Source: Candidatus Endowatersipora endosymbiont of Watersipora subatra (GTDB taxonomy: Bacteria > Pseudomonadota > Alphaproteobacteria > Rhizobiales > Rhizobiaceae). From it: 64,000 nt of DNA. The stretch spans positions 620,001-684,000 of the forward strand of contig NZ_OZ032160.1 of the NCBI RefSeq assembly GCF_964026585.1. Reading direction: 5' to 3'. Below are positions 35,776-45,470 of this stretch, piece after piece (positions within the stretch are counted from its first letter, which is position 1; each line of letters starts with the position of its first letter). The notes beneath the pieces are model-generated. The model saw only the letters and a list, made by a program, of their open reading frames with translations. It searched no databases and was not told the DNA's origin. The position numbers and the translations under genes are program-made.

Positions 35776-36198
35776 TTGATCAAGAAATTTATTTTTGTGG
35801 CTTCTGCCGCACTGATTGATATTAATGGTAGAATCTTATTATCACAACGTCCTAAAGGCAAACCGATGGACGGTCTTTGGGAATTTCCTGGTGGCAAGAT
35901 TAAAAATAACGAACATCCTAAAGCTGCATTAATTCGCGAATTTCAAGAAGAACTAGGTATAAAAACTGAAAAAACTCATCTAAAACCTCTACGGTTTGTG
36001 TGTCACTCCTATGATGATTTTTATTTATTAATGCCGGTTTTCATTTGTCATTTCTGGTGGGGAATTCTTGAGTCCAAAGAAGGACAAAATATAAAATGGG
36101 TCCGAGCTGATAATCTTGGGGACTATCCTATGCCGATAGCCAATCTTCGATTAATTCCACTTTTACAAAATCTGGACTTACCTCTTAGGTCATCTTAG
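35776..36198 (+). CDS. mutT: 8-oxo-dGTP diphosphatase MutT (Nudix)
   Basis: A 140-residue Nudix hydrolase. The Nudix box GX5EX7REUXEEXGU is perfect: Gly40, Glu46, Arg54-Glu55, Glu58-Glu59, Gly61. RPKGKPMDGLWEFPGGK before it is characteristic of MutT. The enzyme removes oxidised guanine nucleotides from the pool. The start is TTG 35776, since no ATG is available near the expected N terminus. The gene converges on the oligopeptidase gene with only two bases between the stop codons. Confidence 0.92.
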   Translation: MIKKFIFVASAALIDINGRILLSQRPKGKPMDGLWEFPGGKIKNNEHPKAALIREFQEELGIKTEKTHLKPLRFVCHSYDDFYLLMPVFICHFWWGILESKEGQNIKWVRADNLGDYPMPIANLRLIPLLQNLDLPLRSS

Positions 36199-36200
36199 TT

Positions 36201-38285
36201 TCAGTTAACGTGTTTTCCTGTAATTTTCAGCGCAAATGCATACATCAAAGCAACTTCTTCTAAATGAGAAAAACGACCTGTTTTTCCAAAATGGCCTGAG
36301 CGCATATTGGTTTTTAACAAAATGGGTTGATGACCAGTTGTTACAGATCTGAGTTTTGCAACCCATTTTGATGATTCCCAGTATTGTACGCGCGGATCAG
36401 TAAGGCCTGAAAGAACAAAAATAGCGGGGTAATCAGTAGGTTTGATGTTTTCATAGGGAGAGTAATCGGCAATAATACTATATTCCTCTTTGTTATCAAT
36501 TGGATTACCCCATTGACACCATTCAGTAGGAGTCAGCGGAAGGGAAGAATCAAGCATTGTATTAAGGACATCCACAAAAGGAACCTGAGCAATAACACCA
36601 GAAAACAGGTCAGGTTCAAGATTTAAAGATGCACCAACAAGTAATCCCCCCGCCGAACTCCCCATAGAAATGATCTTACCCTTGTTAGTAAAATTATTCT
36701 TAATCAGATGATGCGCTGAATCCAGGAAGTCTGTGAATGTTTTGGTTTTTCCAGCCTTTTTAGTTTGCTCATACCAATCGCGCCCTTTTTCATTACCACC
36801 CCGAACATGTGCAATGACATAAATAAAGCCTCTATTCACAAGGCTGATAATGTTGGAAGAAAAACTAGCAGGAACACCTATACCATATGAACCGTAGCCA
36901 TAAAGAAGACAGGGAGAGGAGCCGTCCAAAATTGAATCTCTATGCATGAGTACAGTCAAAGGAATGCTCTCACCATCTCTGGCACATGCACTGAGTCTTC
37001 TGACAAGGTACTCAGAAGGCTCATGACCACTGGGAATTTCTTGTTCTTTGAGCAGAGTCTTCTTATCTGAGTTTAGATTGATATCCCAAATCTGAGTGGG
37101 TGTGGAAAGTGATGAATAGCAATATCTAAGACTCATTGCATCAAATTCATAACCTGAATAGAGTCTAAGGGAATAAGCTTCTTCCTCAAAACGGAGTATA
37201 CGCTCGCGGTCACTAGAAAATTGCCGAAATCTAATACGAGGCAGTACGTTTTCTTGTTCTAGAAGAATCATATAATGTTTAAAAATAATGACACTATCAA
37301 GCAGAACAGTATCACGGTGAGGAACAATCTCCTTCCAATTCTCTTTTCCAGGATTATTAACAGGCGTTGTCACTAGCCGAAAATTTTGAGATTCATTGGA
37401 ATTTGTCCTAATGTATAGGGTATTACCATGTGTATGGACACTGTATTCATGTCCTTCCTGACGCACTTGAATGAGAATAGGATTGGATGTTGGAGAAAGA
37501 CTCGAAATAATTCGAATTTCGTCTTGATCGTTTTTACCAGTATGGATTATAATCCATAAACCATCAAGAGAGGAGCTAATTCTAACATGAAACTGAGGAT
37601 CTTTTTCATGATAGATTAACTTTGGTTCGGGGTTGTGAGGAAGTTTGAGAAAAACTCGATTAGGTCTATGACCTTCATCGACATGAACATAGAAGTAACT
37701 CTTATTATCAGCACACCAAGTAAAGCCGTCTACATCCTTGATTGATGTTTCGTTATCAAGGCCAGAATTAAGATCGCGAATATAGAGTTCATAGAATTCT
37801 GAACCATTGTTATCAAGACTCCATGCTAGCTTGTCATGACCCGGTGAATGAGATATCAAACCAATCGAAAAATACTCGAACGCTTTTGCTTCTTTAGGAC
37901 CATCAAATAAAATTTCTATTTTATTATTATGGATAGAAGAACGAACAAACTGTGGATACTGATCTCCTTCATTGTATTGGCTAAAATAGAAGAAATTACC
38001 ATCTTTTGTTGGAATTGACGAGTCATCTTGCTTGATGCGACTCTTCATCTCATTGATTAAAATATTCTGCAATTTTTTTGTGTCATGAAAATATGCTTCT
38101 TGATAAGCATTTTCAGCTTCCAGATAGGTCCGAATATCCTCTGGTAAAGAAATAGGGTTACGTATAACATCATGCCAGTTTTTCGCTTTTAACCAATGGT
38201 AATTATCTATTTTTGATATTCCATGATTTTTACTCGTTATGGGACATGTTTTAGCAACGGGAGAAGCAGGAGCTTTTATTATCAT
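36201..38285 (-). CDS. ptrB: Prolyl oligopeptidase family protein, oligopeptidase B type
   Basis: A 694-residue serine peptidase (family S9A). An N-terminal beta-propeller (about residues 70-410) is followed by an alpha/beta-hydrolase domain. The nucleophile lies in GSSAGGLLVGA, the acid is the Asp of SGLTDPRVQYWES, and the base is the His of RSGHFGKTGRF. LLYGYGSYGIGVPASFS and AHVRGGNEKGRDWYE are as in oligopeptidase B, which cleaves peptides after basic residues. No signal peptide is seen, so it is cytosolic. It is co-directional with the antiporter genes but separated by 211 bases. Confidence 0.93.
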   Translation of the reverse strand: MIIKAPASPVAKTCPITSKNHGISKIDNYHWLKAKNWHDVIRNPISLPEDIRTYLEAENAYQEAYFHDTKKLQNILINEMKSRIKQDDSSIPTKDGNFFYFSQYNEGDQYPQFVRSSIHNNKIEILFDGPKEAKAFEYFSIGLISHSPGHDKLAWSLDNNGSEFYELYIRDLNSGLDNETSIKDVDGFTWCADNKSYFYVHVDEGHRPNRVFLKLPHNPEPKLIYHEKDPQFHVRISSSLDGLWIIIHTGKNDQDEIRIISSLSPTSNPILIQVRQEGHEYSVHTHGNTLYIRTNSNESQNFRLVTTPVNNPGKENWKEIVPHRDTVLLDSVIIFKHYMILLEQENVLPRIRFRQFSSDRERILRFEEEAYSLRLYSGYEFDAMSLRYCYSSLSTPTQIWDINLNSDKKTLLKEQEIPSGHEPSEYLVRRLSACARDGESIPLTVLMHRDSILDGSSPCLLYGYGSYGIGVPASFSSNIISLVNRGFIYVIAHVRGGNEKGRDWYEQTKKAGKTKTFTDFLDSAHHLIKNNFTNKGKIISMGSSAGGLLVGASLNLEPDLFSGVIAQVPFVDVLNTMLDSSLPLTPTEWCQWGNPIDNKEEYSIIADYSPYENIKPTDYPAIFVLSGLTDPRVQYWESSKWVAKLRSVTTGHQPILLKTNMRSGHFGKTGRFSHLEEVALMYAFALKITGKHVN

Positions 38286-38496
38286 AAAGTTGATTCTTCT
38301 TCATCTTTTTTAAGAGTATAGAACAGAAAAAATATTATAGATACACCGTTGGTGCATTCTTAAAAAATTCCGAATCCGATACTCAGAAGATCTGAAAAAA
38401 TATGCGTGTGAGGAACATCTAGTATGATCTGTAAGTTTGAAAAGCATATACAGATTTATTTAATGAAGTGAATCATAAAATTCATATCAAAGAATT

Positions 38497-40227
38497 TTAA
38501 AATTTGAAAAGGGTAACACCCATCACTGCACCAAGAAATATCGCAAGAGAAAGAACCATGCGTCCTGTCGGTAATTTGGCTTCCACTACTCCGTAAGGGC
38601 CAAACCAGTGTAGAAGTGTTTTTATGATCATATCAATTGAAATTTTCCCTCCGCGTCTTATCTCATTCCATACAGTCAAAATAAACTTAAGAATAAAATT
38701 GATAACTGAGGGTCCGAATTTTCGGTATATCCAGTCGGTATCAACATTTATACCACGCTCTTCATCCGGATAAACTTTGCATGTTACTAGCAAAACGAAA
38801 GCAAGGAGTGCAAAACAAAGAAGTTGCATTTGAGTGATAATGTGACTGTAACTATAGGCTTCATATTTTCCCTCATAAGGGAGAAGAAAATAGAGAAATT
38901 CTGGTCGAACTCCAATTAATAAACATAGAAAAGCCGTTATCCCCATCGCACACAGCATATGGACAGGTGCTTCCTTTGGTCGTTTACCACTATCATGAGA
39001 AAAAAAAGTAAAATAAGGGATTTTTATCCCTGAATGACTAAGAACACCGGCTGATGCAAAAACCAGAAAAGCCCAGACTATATGATAATTTTCTTTAGCA
39101 GCACTATCTAAAATAAGCGACTTAGCTATAAAACCAGAAAATAAGGGAAAGGCAGAAATAGATGCAGCACCAACAATACAAAAAATCATTGTGTAGGGCA
39201 TAGTACGGTAAAGTCCACCAAGTTCTGAAGTGTTCGATGTACCAGTTCTATAAAGAACTGAACCAACACTCATAAATAAAAGGGCTTTATAAAGGATATG
39301 CGCAAAAGCGTGGGCGACACTTCCGTTTAAAGATAATTCAGTCCCTATACCGATTCCAACAACCATAAAACCTAACTGGTTGTTGATGGAATAAGCAAGA
39401 ACACGACGTAGATCGGTTTCAATCTCAGCAAAGAAAATTGGAAAAATTGTCATGATAGCACCTATATAGATAAGAATTTCCGTACCCGGAAAGGATCGTG
39501 CAAGACAATAGACTGCCATCTTTGTGGTAAAGGCTGAGAGTGTAACGGTTCCTGTGACGGTTGCAGCTGGATAAGCATCCTGTAGCCAATTATGTAAAAA
39601 AGGAAAAGCACATTTAATCCCAAAAGCAAGAAAGATAAGCCAGACACCTGCATTCCATGTTTGTACTCCTCCATCTGTCAGGGAAGAAAAAACAATGCTG
39701 TTGCCAGAACTATAATGAAGGGCAATACCAGAGATCAGTATGACACCTGATCCGATCTGAATAATCAAGTAACGGATACCAGTTTGATAAGAACCTTCTG
39801 TCCTACGGGCCCAGATTAAAAAGACGGATGCAAGAGTCGTAGATTCCCAATATATAAACAAGGAGATAAAGTCACCCGCAAAAACGGCGCCGATAGCTGA
39901 ACCAGCATAGAGAAGGGTAGCTATCTGCTGTACAGTATCACGAATGTGCCAAGCATAAAGTGACGATATAAAAGCAGCAATAGAAAAAATAAGACCGAAA
40001 ATTATCGATAATTTGTCAACACGCATAAACTCAAGAGAAAACTGAGAGAGTTGCACAGTCAAAAAAGATCCCTGATCGGCATGCCAAATCAAAAATCCAC
40101 TCATAAAAGGGACCATTATAGTTAACAGTGCGCGTAAATTACCTTTTGGGAGAAAGGGAAGAACAATAGAACCGAGAAAAAAATAGAAAACGGGTATGGT
40201 GACTATGGTACTAGAAAGTTCAATCAT
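38497..40227 (-). CDS. NuoL/M/N-type subunit of Mrp-like cation/proton antiporter (third copy in locus)
   Basis: A 576-residue polytopic proton-translocating subunit of the NuoL/NuoM/MrpA-D superfamily. Recognisable parts are the membrane glutamate in FIYWESTTLASVF, the lysine helix GIKCAFPFLHNWLQDAYPAATVTGTV, and HAFAHILYKALLFMSVG. The C-terminal ~120 residues add two or more hydrophobic segments beyond the core, as in NuoL or the N-terminal part of MrpA. The ATG at 40227 overlaps the stop of the preceding small gene by eight bases, which indicates coupling; the frame is open to 40275. It is the last gene of the antiporter locus. Confidence 0.85.
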   Translation of the reverse strand: MIELSSTIVTIPVFYFFLGSIVLPFLPKGNLRALLTIMVPFMSGFLIWHADQGSFLTVQLSQFSLEFMRVDKLSIIFGLIFSIAAFISSLYAWHIRDTVQQIATLLYAGSAIGAVFAGDFISLFIYWESTTLASVFLIWARRTEGSYQTGIRYLIIQIGSGVILISGIALHYSSGNSIVFSSLTDGGVQTWNAGVWLIFLAFGIKCAFPFLHNWLQDAYPAATVTGTVTLSAFTTKMAVYCLARSFPGTEILIYIGAIMTIFPIFFAEIETDLRRVLAYSINNQLGFMVVGIGIGTELSLNGSVAHAFAHILYKALLFMSVGSVLYRTGTSNTSELGGLYRTMPYTMIFCIVGAASISAFPLFSGFIAKSLILDSAAKENYHIVWAFLVFASAGVLSHSGIKIPYFTFFSHDSGKRPKEAPVHMLCAMGITAFLCLLIGVRPEFLYFLLPYEGKYEAYSYSHIITQMQLLCFALLAFVLLVTCKVYPDEERGINVDTDWIYRKFGPSVINFILKFILTVWNEIRRGGKISIDMIIKTLLHWFGPYGVVEAKLPTGRMVLSLAIFLGAVMGVTLFKF

Positions 40228-40570
40228 AACCAAATTCTTTTCGTTCAATATCTGCTTCCGGATAACTTTCAGCATCTACTGAATGTGGAGCATAATAATC
40301 TTCTGGCCGCCCTAAGATCCGTTTCAGATATTTAGTTGAGATGATAATGAAAGAAAATGCGCAGAAACCAAAAAAGGAGTAAAACCCTGCAATTGCTTCA
40401 GTTTGAAACAAGGTATGTCTGTGAACGATCAGATCACTGATCAATAGCAATATGCAAATGATAACCAAGAGCACGATAAGACGATTAAGATTTTTGGTCT
40501 TTTCTATCGGAGTTATCAAGACGCCAATCGGATGGATAGATTCATTATTATTTTTTTTCTTTTCAGTCAT
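40220..40570 (-). CDS. Small two-helix membrane protein inside the Mrp-type locus, unassigned
   Basis: A 116-residue protein starting MTEKKKNNNES at ATG 40570, with a good GAGAGGA just upstream; the frame is open to 40687 but only by overlapping the previous gene. It has a hydrophilic N terminus, two hydrophobic segments (about residues 30-50 and 60-82) and a polar C terminus ending KEFGYD. It matches no Mrp subunit I know (A-G). Because its stop overlaps the next subunit's start, it is surely part of the operon and may be an accessory or assembly subunit. Confidence 0.75.
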   Translation of the reverse strand: MTEKKKNNNESIHPIGVLITPIEKTKNLNRLIVLLVIICILLLISDLIVHRHTLFQTEAIAGFYSFFGFCAFSFIIISTKYLKRILGRPEDYYAPHSVDAESYPEADIERKEFGYD

Positions 40571-40581
40571 TATCCTCTCTC

Positions 40582-42057
40582 CTAATTGTTGATGGTCAGG
40601 ATAGGTATCAGAAAGTCCTGAATGGATAGTGAATAGAAAAACAAGACTATACATCCAGAAGCAGTTAGGCAGGATGGGAGTACACAAAGTAGAGGAGCTT
40701 CGAAAATACCATTAGATTTTCTAATTGATACTGGTTGGCAGTCACTGAAAAATCCACGGGCAAACACAGGGATTAAATACATAACATTCAATATAGAGCT
40801 GAGCATAATAACAGCGATAATGATTCGCTGATTAACATCAGCCGCAGCAACTAATAGCGACCATTTACTCCAAGATCCACCAAAAGGAGGAAGACCTATG
40901 ATACTAAGAGCTGCAACACCAAAAGATATAAAAGTGAAGGGCATCGTGCGCCCAAGACCACGCATGGTACTAATTTCAGTCTTTTTCGTAGCAATATAGA
41001 TTGTCCCCGCACACATAAAAAGGGTTATTTTACCAAAGGCATGAGTCACAATATGAAGGCATCCGCCCAAAGTTCCCATTGAGGTTGCAAGTGCCATGCC
41101 TAATGTAATATAAGATAACTGACTGATGGTAGAATAAGCTAAGCGAGCTTTAAGATTGTCTTTTGTCATTGCGATCAACGAAGCCATGAGAATTGAGAAA
41201 GCAGAGAGCCAGATAAGCCAAATAGAGGCACCGGTCGTTTCCAAGGTTTTAATCCCAAAGATGTAAATGCCAACTTTGAGCATAGAAAAAACTCCAGCTT
41301 TCACAACAGTAACAGCATGGAGAAGAGCACTGACTGGGGTGGGAGCAATCATTGCCGACGGAAGCCACTGATGAAACGGCATAAGAGCAGCCTTAGCGAT
41401 GCCGAAGGCAAAAAAACCAAGCAATAAAGCCATTAAAAAAGGGCTTGTTTTACCAGCAAGAATGCCGCCGGAAACAAAATCAAGCGTCCCTGTCAACAGA
41501 TAAGTCCATATTACAGCAAGAAGAAGGAACACAATGCTGGTTCCCATTAAAATTCCTAAATAAATACGAGCACCTAATGTTGCTTCTTTAGTCTCCTTAT
41601 GTGCAACCAAAGGATAAGTCGAAATTGTGAGTAACTCATAGAAAACGAACAGGGTCAATAAATTAGATGAATAAGCGATTCCGAGTGTAGAAAAAATAGA
41701 AAAGGAAAAAAAGGCAAAGAAACGGGCATGCTTTTTATCGTTTTCGGTTCGCATATATCCGATGCTATAGATATGAGTGATAATCCAAAATCCAGATGCT
41801 AACAACGCGAAAACGATCCCTAGTGGTTCGACACCAAATGCAATCATCAATTCCGGTTGAAAGTTAATCAGATGAATACCGACGTCATCGGTCGATTTGA
41901 ACGATGAAAGAACCCCAAGAACACATAAAAATGTCATCACAGCGGCAAAAAGAGCCAGGCAATCACGCTTATTCTTTTGTGTTCTCATTAAAGCACAAAG
42001 AACCGTTGTCATTAAAGGAAATATCATTGAAAGTAATAAAAAAATTGTTCCACTCAT
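40582..42057 (-). CDS. mnhD: NuoM/MrpD-type subunit of Mrp-like antiporter (second copy)
   Basis: A 491-residue integral membrane protein with about 14 hydrophobic segments. The essential membrane Glu lies in FVFYELLTISTYPLV and the Lys helix in GIAKAALMPFHQWLPSAMIAPTPVSALLHAVTVVKAG, both hallmarks of proton-pumping NuoL/M/N and MrpA/D subunits. KARLAYSTISQLSYI is also conserved. Its ATG overlaps the stop of the previous gene by one base (TAATG), so translation is coupled. It lies between the 514-residue homologue and the small two-helix protein. Confidence 0.88.
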   Translation of the reverse strand: MSGTIFLLLSMIFPLMTTVLCALMRTQKNKRDCLALFAAVMTFLCVLGVLSSFKSTDDVGIHLINFQPELMIAFGVEPLGIVFALLASGFWIITHIYSIGYMRTENDKKHARFFAFFSFSIFSTLGIAYSSNLLTLFVFYELLTISTYPLVAHKETKEATLGARIYLGILMGTSIVFLLLAVIWTYLLTGTLDFVSGGILAGKTSPFLMALLLGFFAFGIAKAALMPFHQWLPSAMIAPTPVSALLHAVTVVKAGVFSMLKVGIYIFGIKTLETTGASIWLIWLSAFSILMASLIAMTKDNLKARLAYSTISQLSYITLGMALATSMGTLGGCLHIVTHAFGKITLFMCAGTIYIATKKTEISTMRGLGRTMPFTFISFGVAALSIIGLPPFGGSWSKWSLLVAAADVNQRIIIAVIMLSSILNVMYLIPVFARGFFSDCQPVSIRKSNGIFEAPLLCVLPSCLTASGCIVLFFYSLSIQDFLIPILTINN

Positions 42058-43601
42058 TATCTACCCTCTAATCCGATAAGAGATGGCGTACCAAGACAGA
42101 AATTACCCTTGAAAAGACTTTCTGCAGCTGTTTGTGCGATGCTTACTGTGAAATGGGTATCAATACCAAATCCAATCGTGGCAATGATAAAGATCCAGGT
42201 TGGAATAAGAAGTGTCAATGGTGCTTCTTTTATACATGATTCAGAAGGTTCAGACATCAGATATAAAGCTTCAATAATCCGCCATACGTAAGCGACGGTA
42301 ATCAGGGATGAAGCAACAATAAGAATGGCCATCAACCACCAGCCCTTATCTAGGGCTGCACTAATCAAAATCCATTTTGAAACAAATCCTACTGTTCCAG
42401 GAACCCCAACAAGACTTAATCCTCCTAAGACAATGGCAGCAGAGGTCCATGGCATCTGTTTTCCCAGTCCTTTTATCGATGATAAAGAGGATGAATCTGT
42501 CCTGAAAGAAGTGGCTCCAATAGCTAGAAATAACGCTCCTTTAGTGAGGGCGTGATTAAATAGATGAATTATTGTTGCGCTTAACCCGCCTATATTCAGA
42601 AGAACAATTCCTAACAACATGTAGCCAATTTGGGCTATACTCGAATAAGCTAGCATTCTTTTGAGTTGGATCTGAAAAAAGGCAACAAAAGAAGAAACAA
42701 ATATGCCAATCACCGCAAGCGGTAAAACAAGAATTTGAAGAACAATCCGCAGGTAGTCATGATCAATAGTAAAGATAGAAAATGTAAACCGCAGAATCAA
42801 GTAGATCGCAACTTTTGTTGCTGTTGCCGAGAGAAAAGCAGAGACTGCTGATGGTGCATAAGAATAAGCATCTGGCAGCCATCGATGCAAGGGATAAATT
42901 GCTGCTTTTAGACCCATGCCAACTAGGATGAAAGCAAAAGCGGCACGGACGGTTCGATTATCTTCCATAACAGAGAGGCGTTGTGCTAGATCAACCATAT
43001 TTAATGTCCCTGTAGCCATATAGATTAAGCCTAATCCAATAACGAAGAAAGTGGCCCCAATACTTCCCAGAACTAAATAATCATAGGCTGCAGGTAGTGC
43101 GCGTTTGTTTTTCTGTGATCCCAAGGCAACAAGAATATATGTTGACAGTGAAGAAATTTCTAAAAAGACAAATACGTTAAACACATCTCCTGTAATGCTA
43201 CTTCCCATGAGACCAACAAAGCATAATAGGTAGGTTGCATAAAAAAGTGGATGAGATTTCGTGTCGATCTCCTTCGTAATACTTGTTCGTGCGTAAGGCA
43301 AAACAGTTACCCCGATAATCGCAATGATCAGTAAAACAAATGAGTTAGCTGCATCAACCCGATATTCAATACCAAGTGGAGGGGCCCATCCACCCAGGTG
43401 ATATGAGAGAACCAGGCCATCACTGACTATAAACATGATAGCAATTGCAAGAAACAATGATATCATAGTAGAAAAAAGACTAACTGAAAATGCAACCGTT
43501 CGGTTAGAAATCAAAAGGAGACAAGGGGCGGAGATTAATGGTACTAAAATGATCAGGATGAGACCCTGATTCTGTATTAATTGAGTTAAAAAAGGAACCA
43601 T
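42057..43601 (-). CDS. mnhD: MrpD/NuoN-like subunit of Mrp-like antiporter (first copy)
   Basis: A 514-residue protein from ATG 43601 (MVPFLTQLIQNQG); the frame is open to 43727 only through overlap with mnhC. The membrane glutamate occurs in NVFVFLEISSLSTYILVALG, and the lysine helix in GLKAAIYPLHRWLPDAYSYAPSAVSAFLSATATK. LKRMLAYSSIAQIGYMLLG is typical of MrpD. Following mnhC, as mnhD does in classical Mrp operons, it is the best candidate for the true D subunit. It would carry one proton path of the antiporter. Confidence 0.9.
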   Translation of the reverse strand: MVPFLTQLIQNQGLILIILVPLISAPCLLLISNRTVAFSVSLFSTMISLFLAIAIMFIVSDGLVLSYHLGGWAPPLGIEYRVDAANSFVLLIIAIIGVTVLPYARTSITKEIDTKSHPLFYATYLLCFVGLMGSSITGDVFNVFVFLEISSLSTYILVALGSQKNKRALPAAYDYLVLGSIGATFFVIGLGLIYMATGTLNMVDLAQRLSVMEDNRTVRAAFAFILVGMGLKAAIYPLHRWLPDAYSYAPSAVSAFLSATATKVAIYLILRFTFSIFTIDHDYLRIVLQILVLPLAVIGIFVSSFVAFFQIQLKRMLAYSSIAQIGYMLLGIVLLNIGGLSATIIHLFNHALTKGALFLAIGATSFRTDSSSLSSIKGLGKQMPWTSAAIVLGGLSLVGVPGTVGFVSKWILISAALDKGWWLMAILIVASSLITVAYVWRIIEALYLMSEPSESCIKEAPLTLLIPTWIFIIATIGFGIDTHFTVSIAQTAAESLFKGNFCLGTPSLIGLEGR

Positions 43602-43614
43602 CAATTCTACAATT

Positions 43615-43995
43615 CTAGTTCTCTGAGGACTGAGACGCTTTACGTAAAGCGATCGCCTGGCTCTCAAGGTTAATAGCAAGAATTTCATCTTCCTCAATTG
43701 TCCCATATTCTTCATTAATTCGTACAATCAAAGCCAAAGCTAATGAAGTCGTTGCAATCCCAACAACAATAGCAGTGAGAATAAGAACGTGGGGAAGAGG
43801 TGTTGAATATATCTGTTCAGGATTTTTGATATATATAGGTGCTGTTCCGCCAGTGATTTTACCCATTGAAATATAAAGCATAAAAACAGCAACCTGGAAG
43901 AGGTTAAGACCAACTATTTTTTTTATCAAATTGCCACAAGAAACGACTATGTAAAGTCCTGTCATCATTAACATTACAAAGAGCCAGTAGTTCAT
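43615..43995 (-). CDS. mnhC: Mrp-like antiporter subunit C (NuoK-like)
   Basis: A 126-residue, three-helix protein of the NuoK/MrpC family. It has LMMTGLYIVVSCGNLIKKIVGLNLFQVAVFMLYI near the N terminus and LPHVLILTAIVVGIATTSLALAL, the conserved NuoK-type helix with TAIVVG. The C-terminal tail is charged. I use ATG 43995 (MNYWLFVML) because family members begin this way; the frame is open to ATG 44034, 13 codons upstream. It lies between mnhB and the first D-type subunit. Confidence 0.9.
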   Translation of the reverse strand: MNYWLFVMLMMTGLYIVVSCGNLIKKIVGLNLFQVAVFMLYISMGKITGGTAPIYIKNPEQIYSTPLPHVLILTAIVVGIATTSLALALIVRINEEYGTIEEDEILAINLESQAIALRKASQSSEN

Positions 43996-44061
43996 ATGAC
44001 CTATAATAAAGGAGAAGTTGAAAAGTCTATCCATGATCCATTGTTCTTCCGCGATCCTGTT

Positions 44062-44499
44062 TTACCAATCTTTATCATTAAAACTGGGTTTTCGGCTCGC
44101 AAATCCGTAATAAATCGTAAGAATGACCGCAAAAACAGTAACGCCAATGCCAAATTCTACAACAAGAATACCAAGATGCTGACCCATAAGAGCTGATTTA
44201 CTCAAAGCGTTATAGTCAAGGAAATTAGCTTTCTTCAACATTGTCATAATGCCTATTCCTGCATAGATGAGAACACCAGATGCTGCTAATGAATGAATTG
44301 TCTTTTCTGAGAAAAGACATTTTAATCGATCTAGTCCAAAAACCAGTGCATATAAAACGAAAGCAACAGCGAAAATTACGCCCGCTTGAAAACCGCCACC
44401 TGGTCCAACATCTCCGTGAAATTGGACATAAAGTCCGAAAAGGAGAATAGGTCCGATCAGCAATTTTGAGATAATCCGTAAAATGAGATGATGAACCAT
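44062..44499 (-). CDS. mnhB: Mrp-like antiporter subunit B
   Basis: A 145-residue membrane protein of the MrpB family. The family signature is at about residues 20-45: GLYVQFHGDVGPGGGFQAG. About four hydrophobic helices are visible. The start at 44499 overlaps the stop of the preceding MrpA-C-terminal gene by one base (TAATG). MrpB is required for assembly of the hetero-oligomeric antiporter. Confidence 0.94.
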   Translation of the reverse strand: MVHHLILRIISKLLIGPILLFGLYVQFHGDVGPGGGFQAGVIFAVAFVLYALVFGLDRLKCLFSEKTIHSLAASGVLIYAGIGIMTMLKKANFLDYNALSKSALMGQHLGILVVEFGIGVTVFAVILTIYYGFASRKPSFNDKDW

Positions 44500-45071
44500 T
44501 ATCTTTTCCTGGTTTCTCTAATATGACGACGATCTGATCGTCCAGATGGCCTCCCCAATCCCAATAGCAAAATAACACCTAACCCTGCAGTTAATACAAC
44601 AATTATCTCACCAAATGTATCAAAGCTGCGGTAGCTTGCTAGAATAGCTGTAACAACGTTAGGAATATTGATGTCTTGCGGTGTCCGTTGAAGATAATCT
44701 CGACCTATATGCAATTGTGCAGGTGCCATTTGTGAACCAAAGGTCGGCATATCAAGTGTACCGTAGATCAACACAGCTCCTGTCAGTATGACGATCGCTA
44801 AAGGAATCAGGGAATGATGATTCCCTTTCTTTTCAAAACGTGATGTCAACACAATTGTGCCCAGCAGCAATATAGAAGAAATACCGCCGCCAACCGCAGC
44901 TTCTGTAAACGCGACATCAACAGCATCCATCACAAGAAAAAGCAAGGCAGACAATAGGCTAAATACACCTGATAGCATGACAACAGCAAACAGGCTGCGC
45001 AATAGAACAATAGAAACCCCCGTTGCCACAAGGGATGAAAACAGAAAAAGAATCACTGAAATTTCCATCAC
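44499..45071 (-). CDS. mnhA: Split MrpA C-terminal region (MbhD/DUF4040 plus MbhE-like)
   Basis: A 190-residue protein corresponding to the C-terminal third of MrpA, encoded as a separate gene. The DUF4040/MbhD domain has DAVDVAFTEAAVGGGISSILLL (about residues 50-72). A following MbhE-like part has ILASYRSFDTFGEIIVVLTAGLGVILLLG (about 142-170). The split architecture is as in membrane-bound hydrogenase and some alphaproteobacterial Mrp loci, unlike Bacillus where MrpA is one long chain. The missing NuoL-like part is probably supplied by the 576-residue subunit at the end of the locus. A second ATG (45068) is equally possible. Confidence 0.88.
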   Translation of the reverse strand: MMEISVILFLFSSLVATGVSIVLLRSLFAVVMLSGVFSLLSALLFLVMDAVDVAFTEAAVGGGISSILLLGTIVLTSRFEKKGNHHSLIPLAIVILTGAVLIYGTLDMPTFGSQMAPAQLHIGRDYLQRTPQDINIPNVVTAILASYRSFDTFGEIIVVLTAGLGVILLLGLGRPSGRSDRRHIRETRKR

Positions 45072-45089
45072 CTTTTTCTCCTTTAAAAC

Positions 45090-45470
45090 TTAACCTATTG
45101 TTTTCTCTTTCACTTTAACCTTTAATTTCAGAAAATTATCTTCTTTATCTATATCTAAGTCTAGAATTTTAGAGGGGCGACACCCTGATACAAAAGCAGC
45201 ATTCGCAATCGCGTGGGACGCAGTGGGACCTGTGAGAAATAAAAAGATGACAATAATAGCAAATTTAATTGTTACAAAGGACAATCCAGTCTGTAACATC
45301 AACCCCCCAATAATCAATCCAACACCCGCAGAATCAATCATCGAGACAGCATGCAACCGGGACCAAAAATCCTGAAATTTGATTAATCCAAGAGATCCTA
45401 TAAATAAAAAGAACCCACCGACTATCAACAATAGCCAAGAAATGATGTTTATCAATAGATCAATCATCAA
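45090..45470 (-). CDS. mnhG: Mrp-like antiporter subunit G
   Basis: A 126-residue three-helix MrpG protein. Conserved features are GGFFLFIGSLGLIKFQDFWSRLHAVSMIDSAGVGLIIGG and LFLTGPTASHAIANAA. The C-terminal ~35 residues are charged and longer than in many homologues. It overlaps mnhF by 11 bases, indicating coupling. G is a small structural subunit of the cation/proton antiporter. Confidence 0.93.
   Translation of the reverse strand: MMIDLLINIISWLLLIVGGFFLFIGSLGLIKFQDFWSRLHAVSMIDSAGVGLIIGGLMLQTGLSFVTIKFAIIVIFLFLTGPTASHAIANAAFVSGCRPSKILDLDIDKEDNFLKLKVKVKEKTIG

Noticed and set aside
44225..44578. 117-residue minus-strand ORF across the mnhB/mnhA' junction
   Set aside because: It is the alternative frame of two well-supported overlapping subunit genes, rich in Arg/Ser/Cys, without helices.
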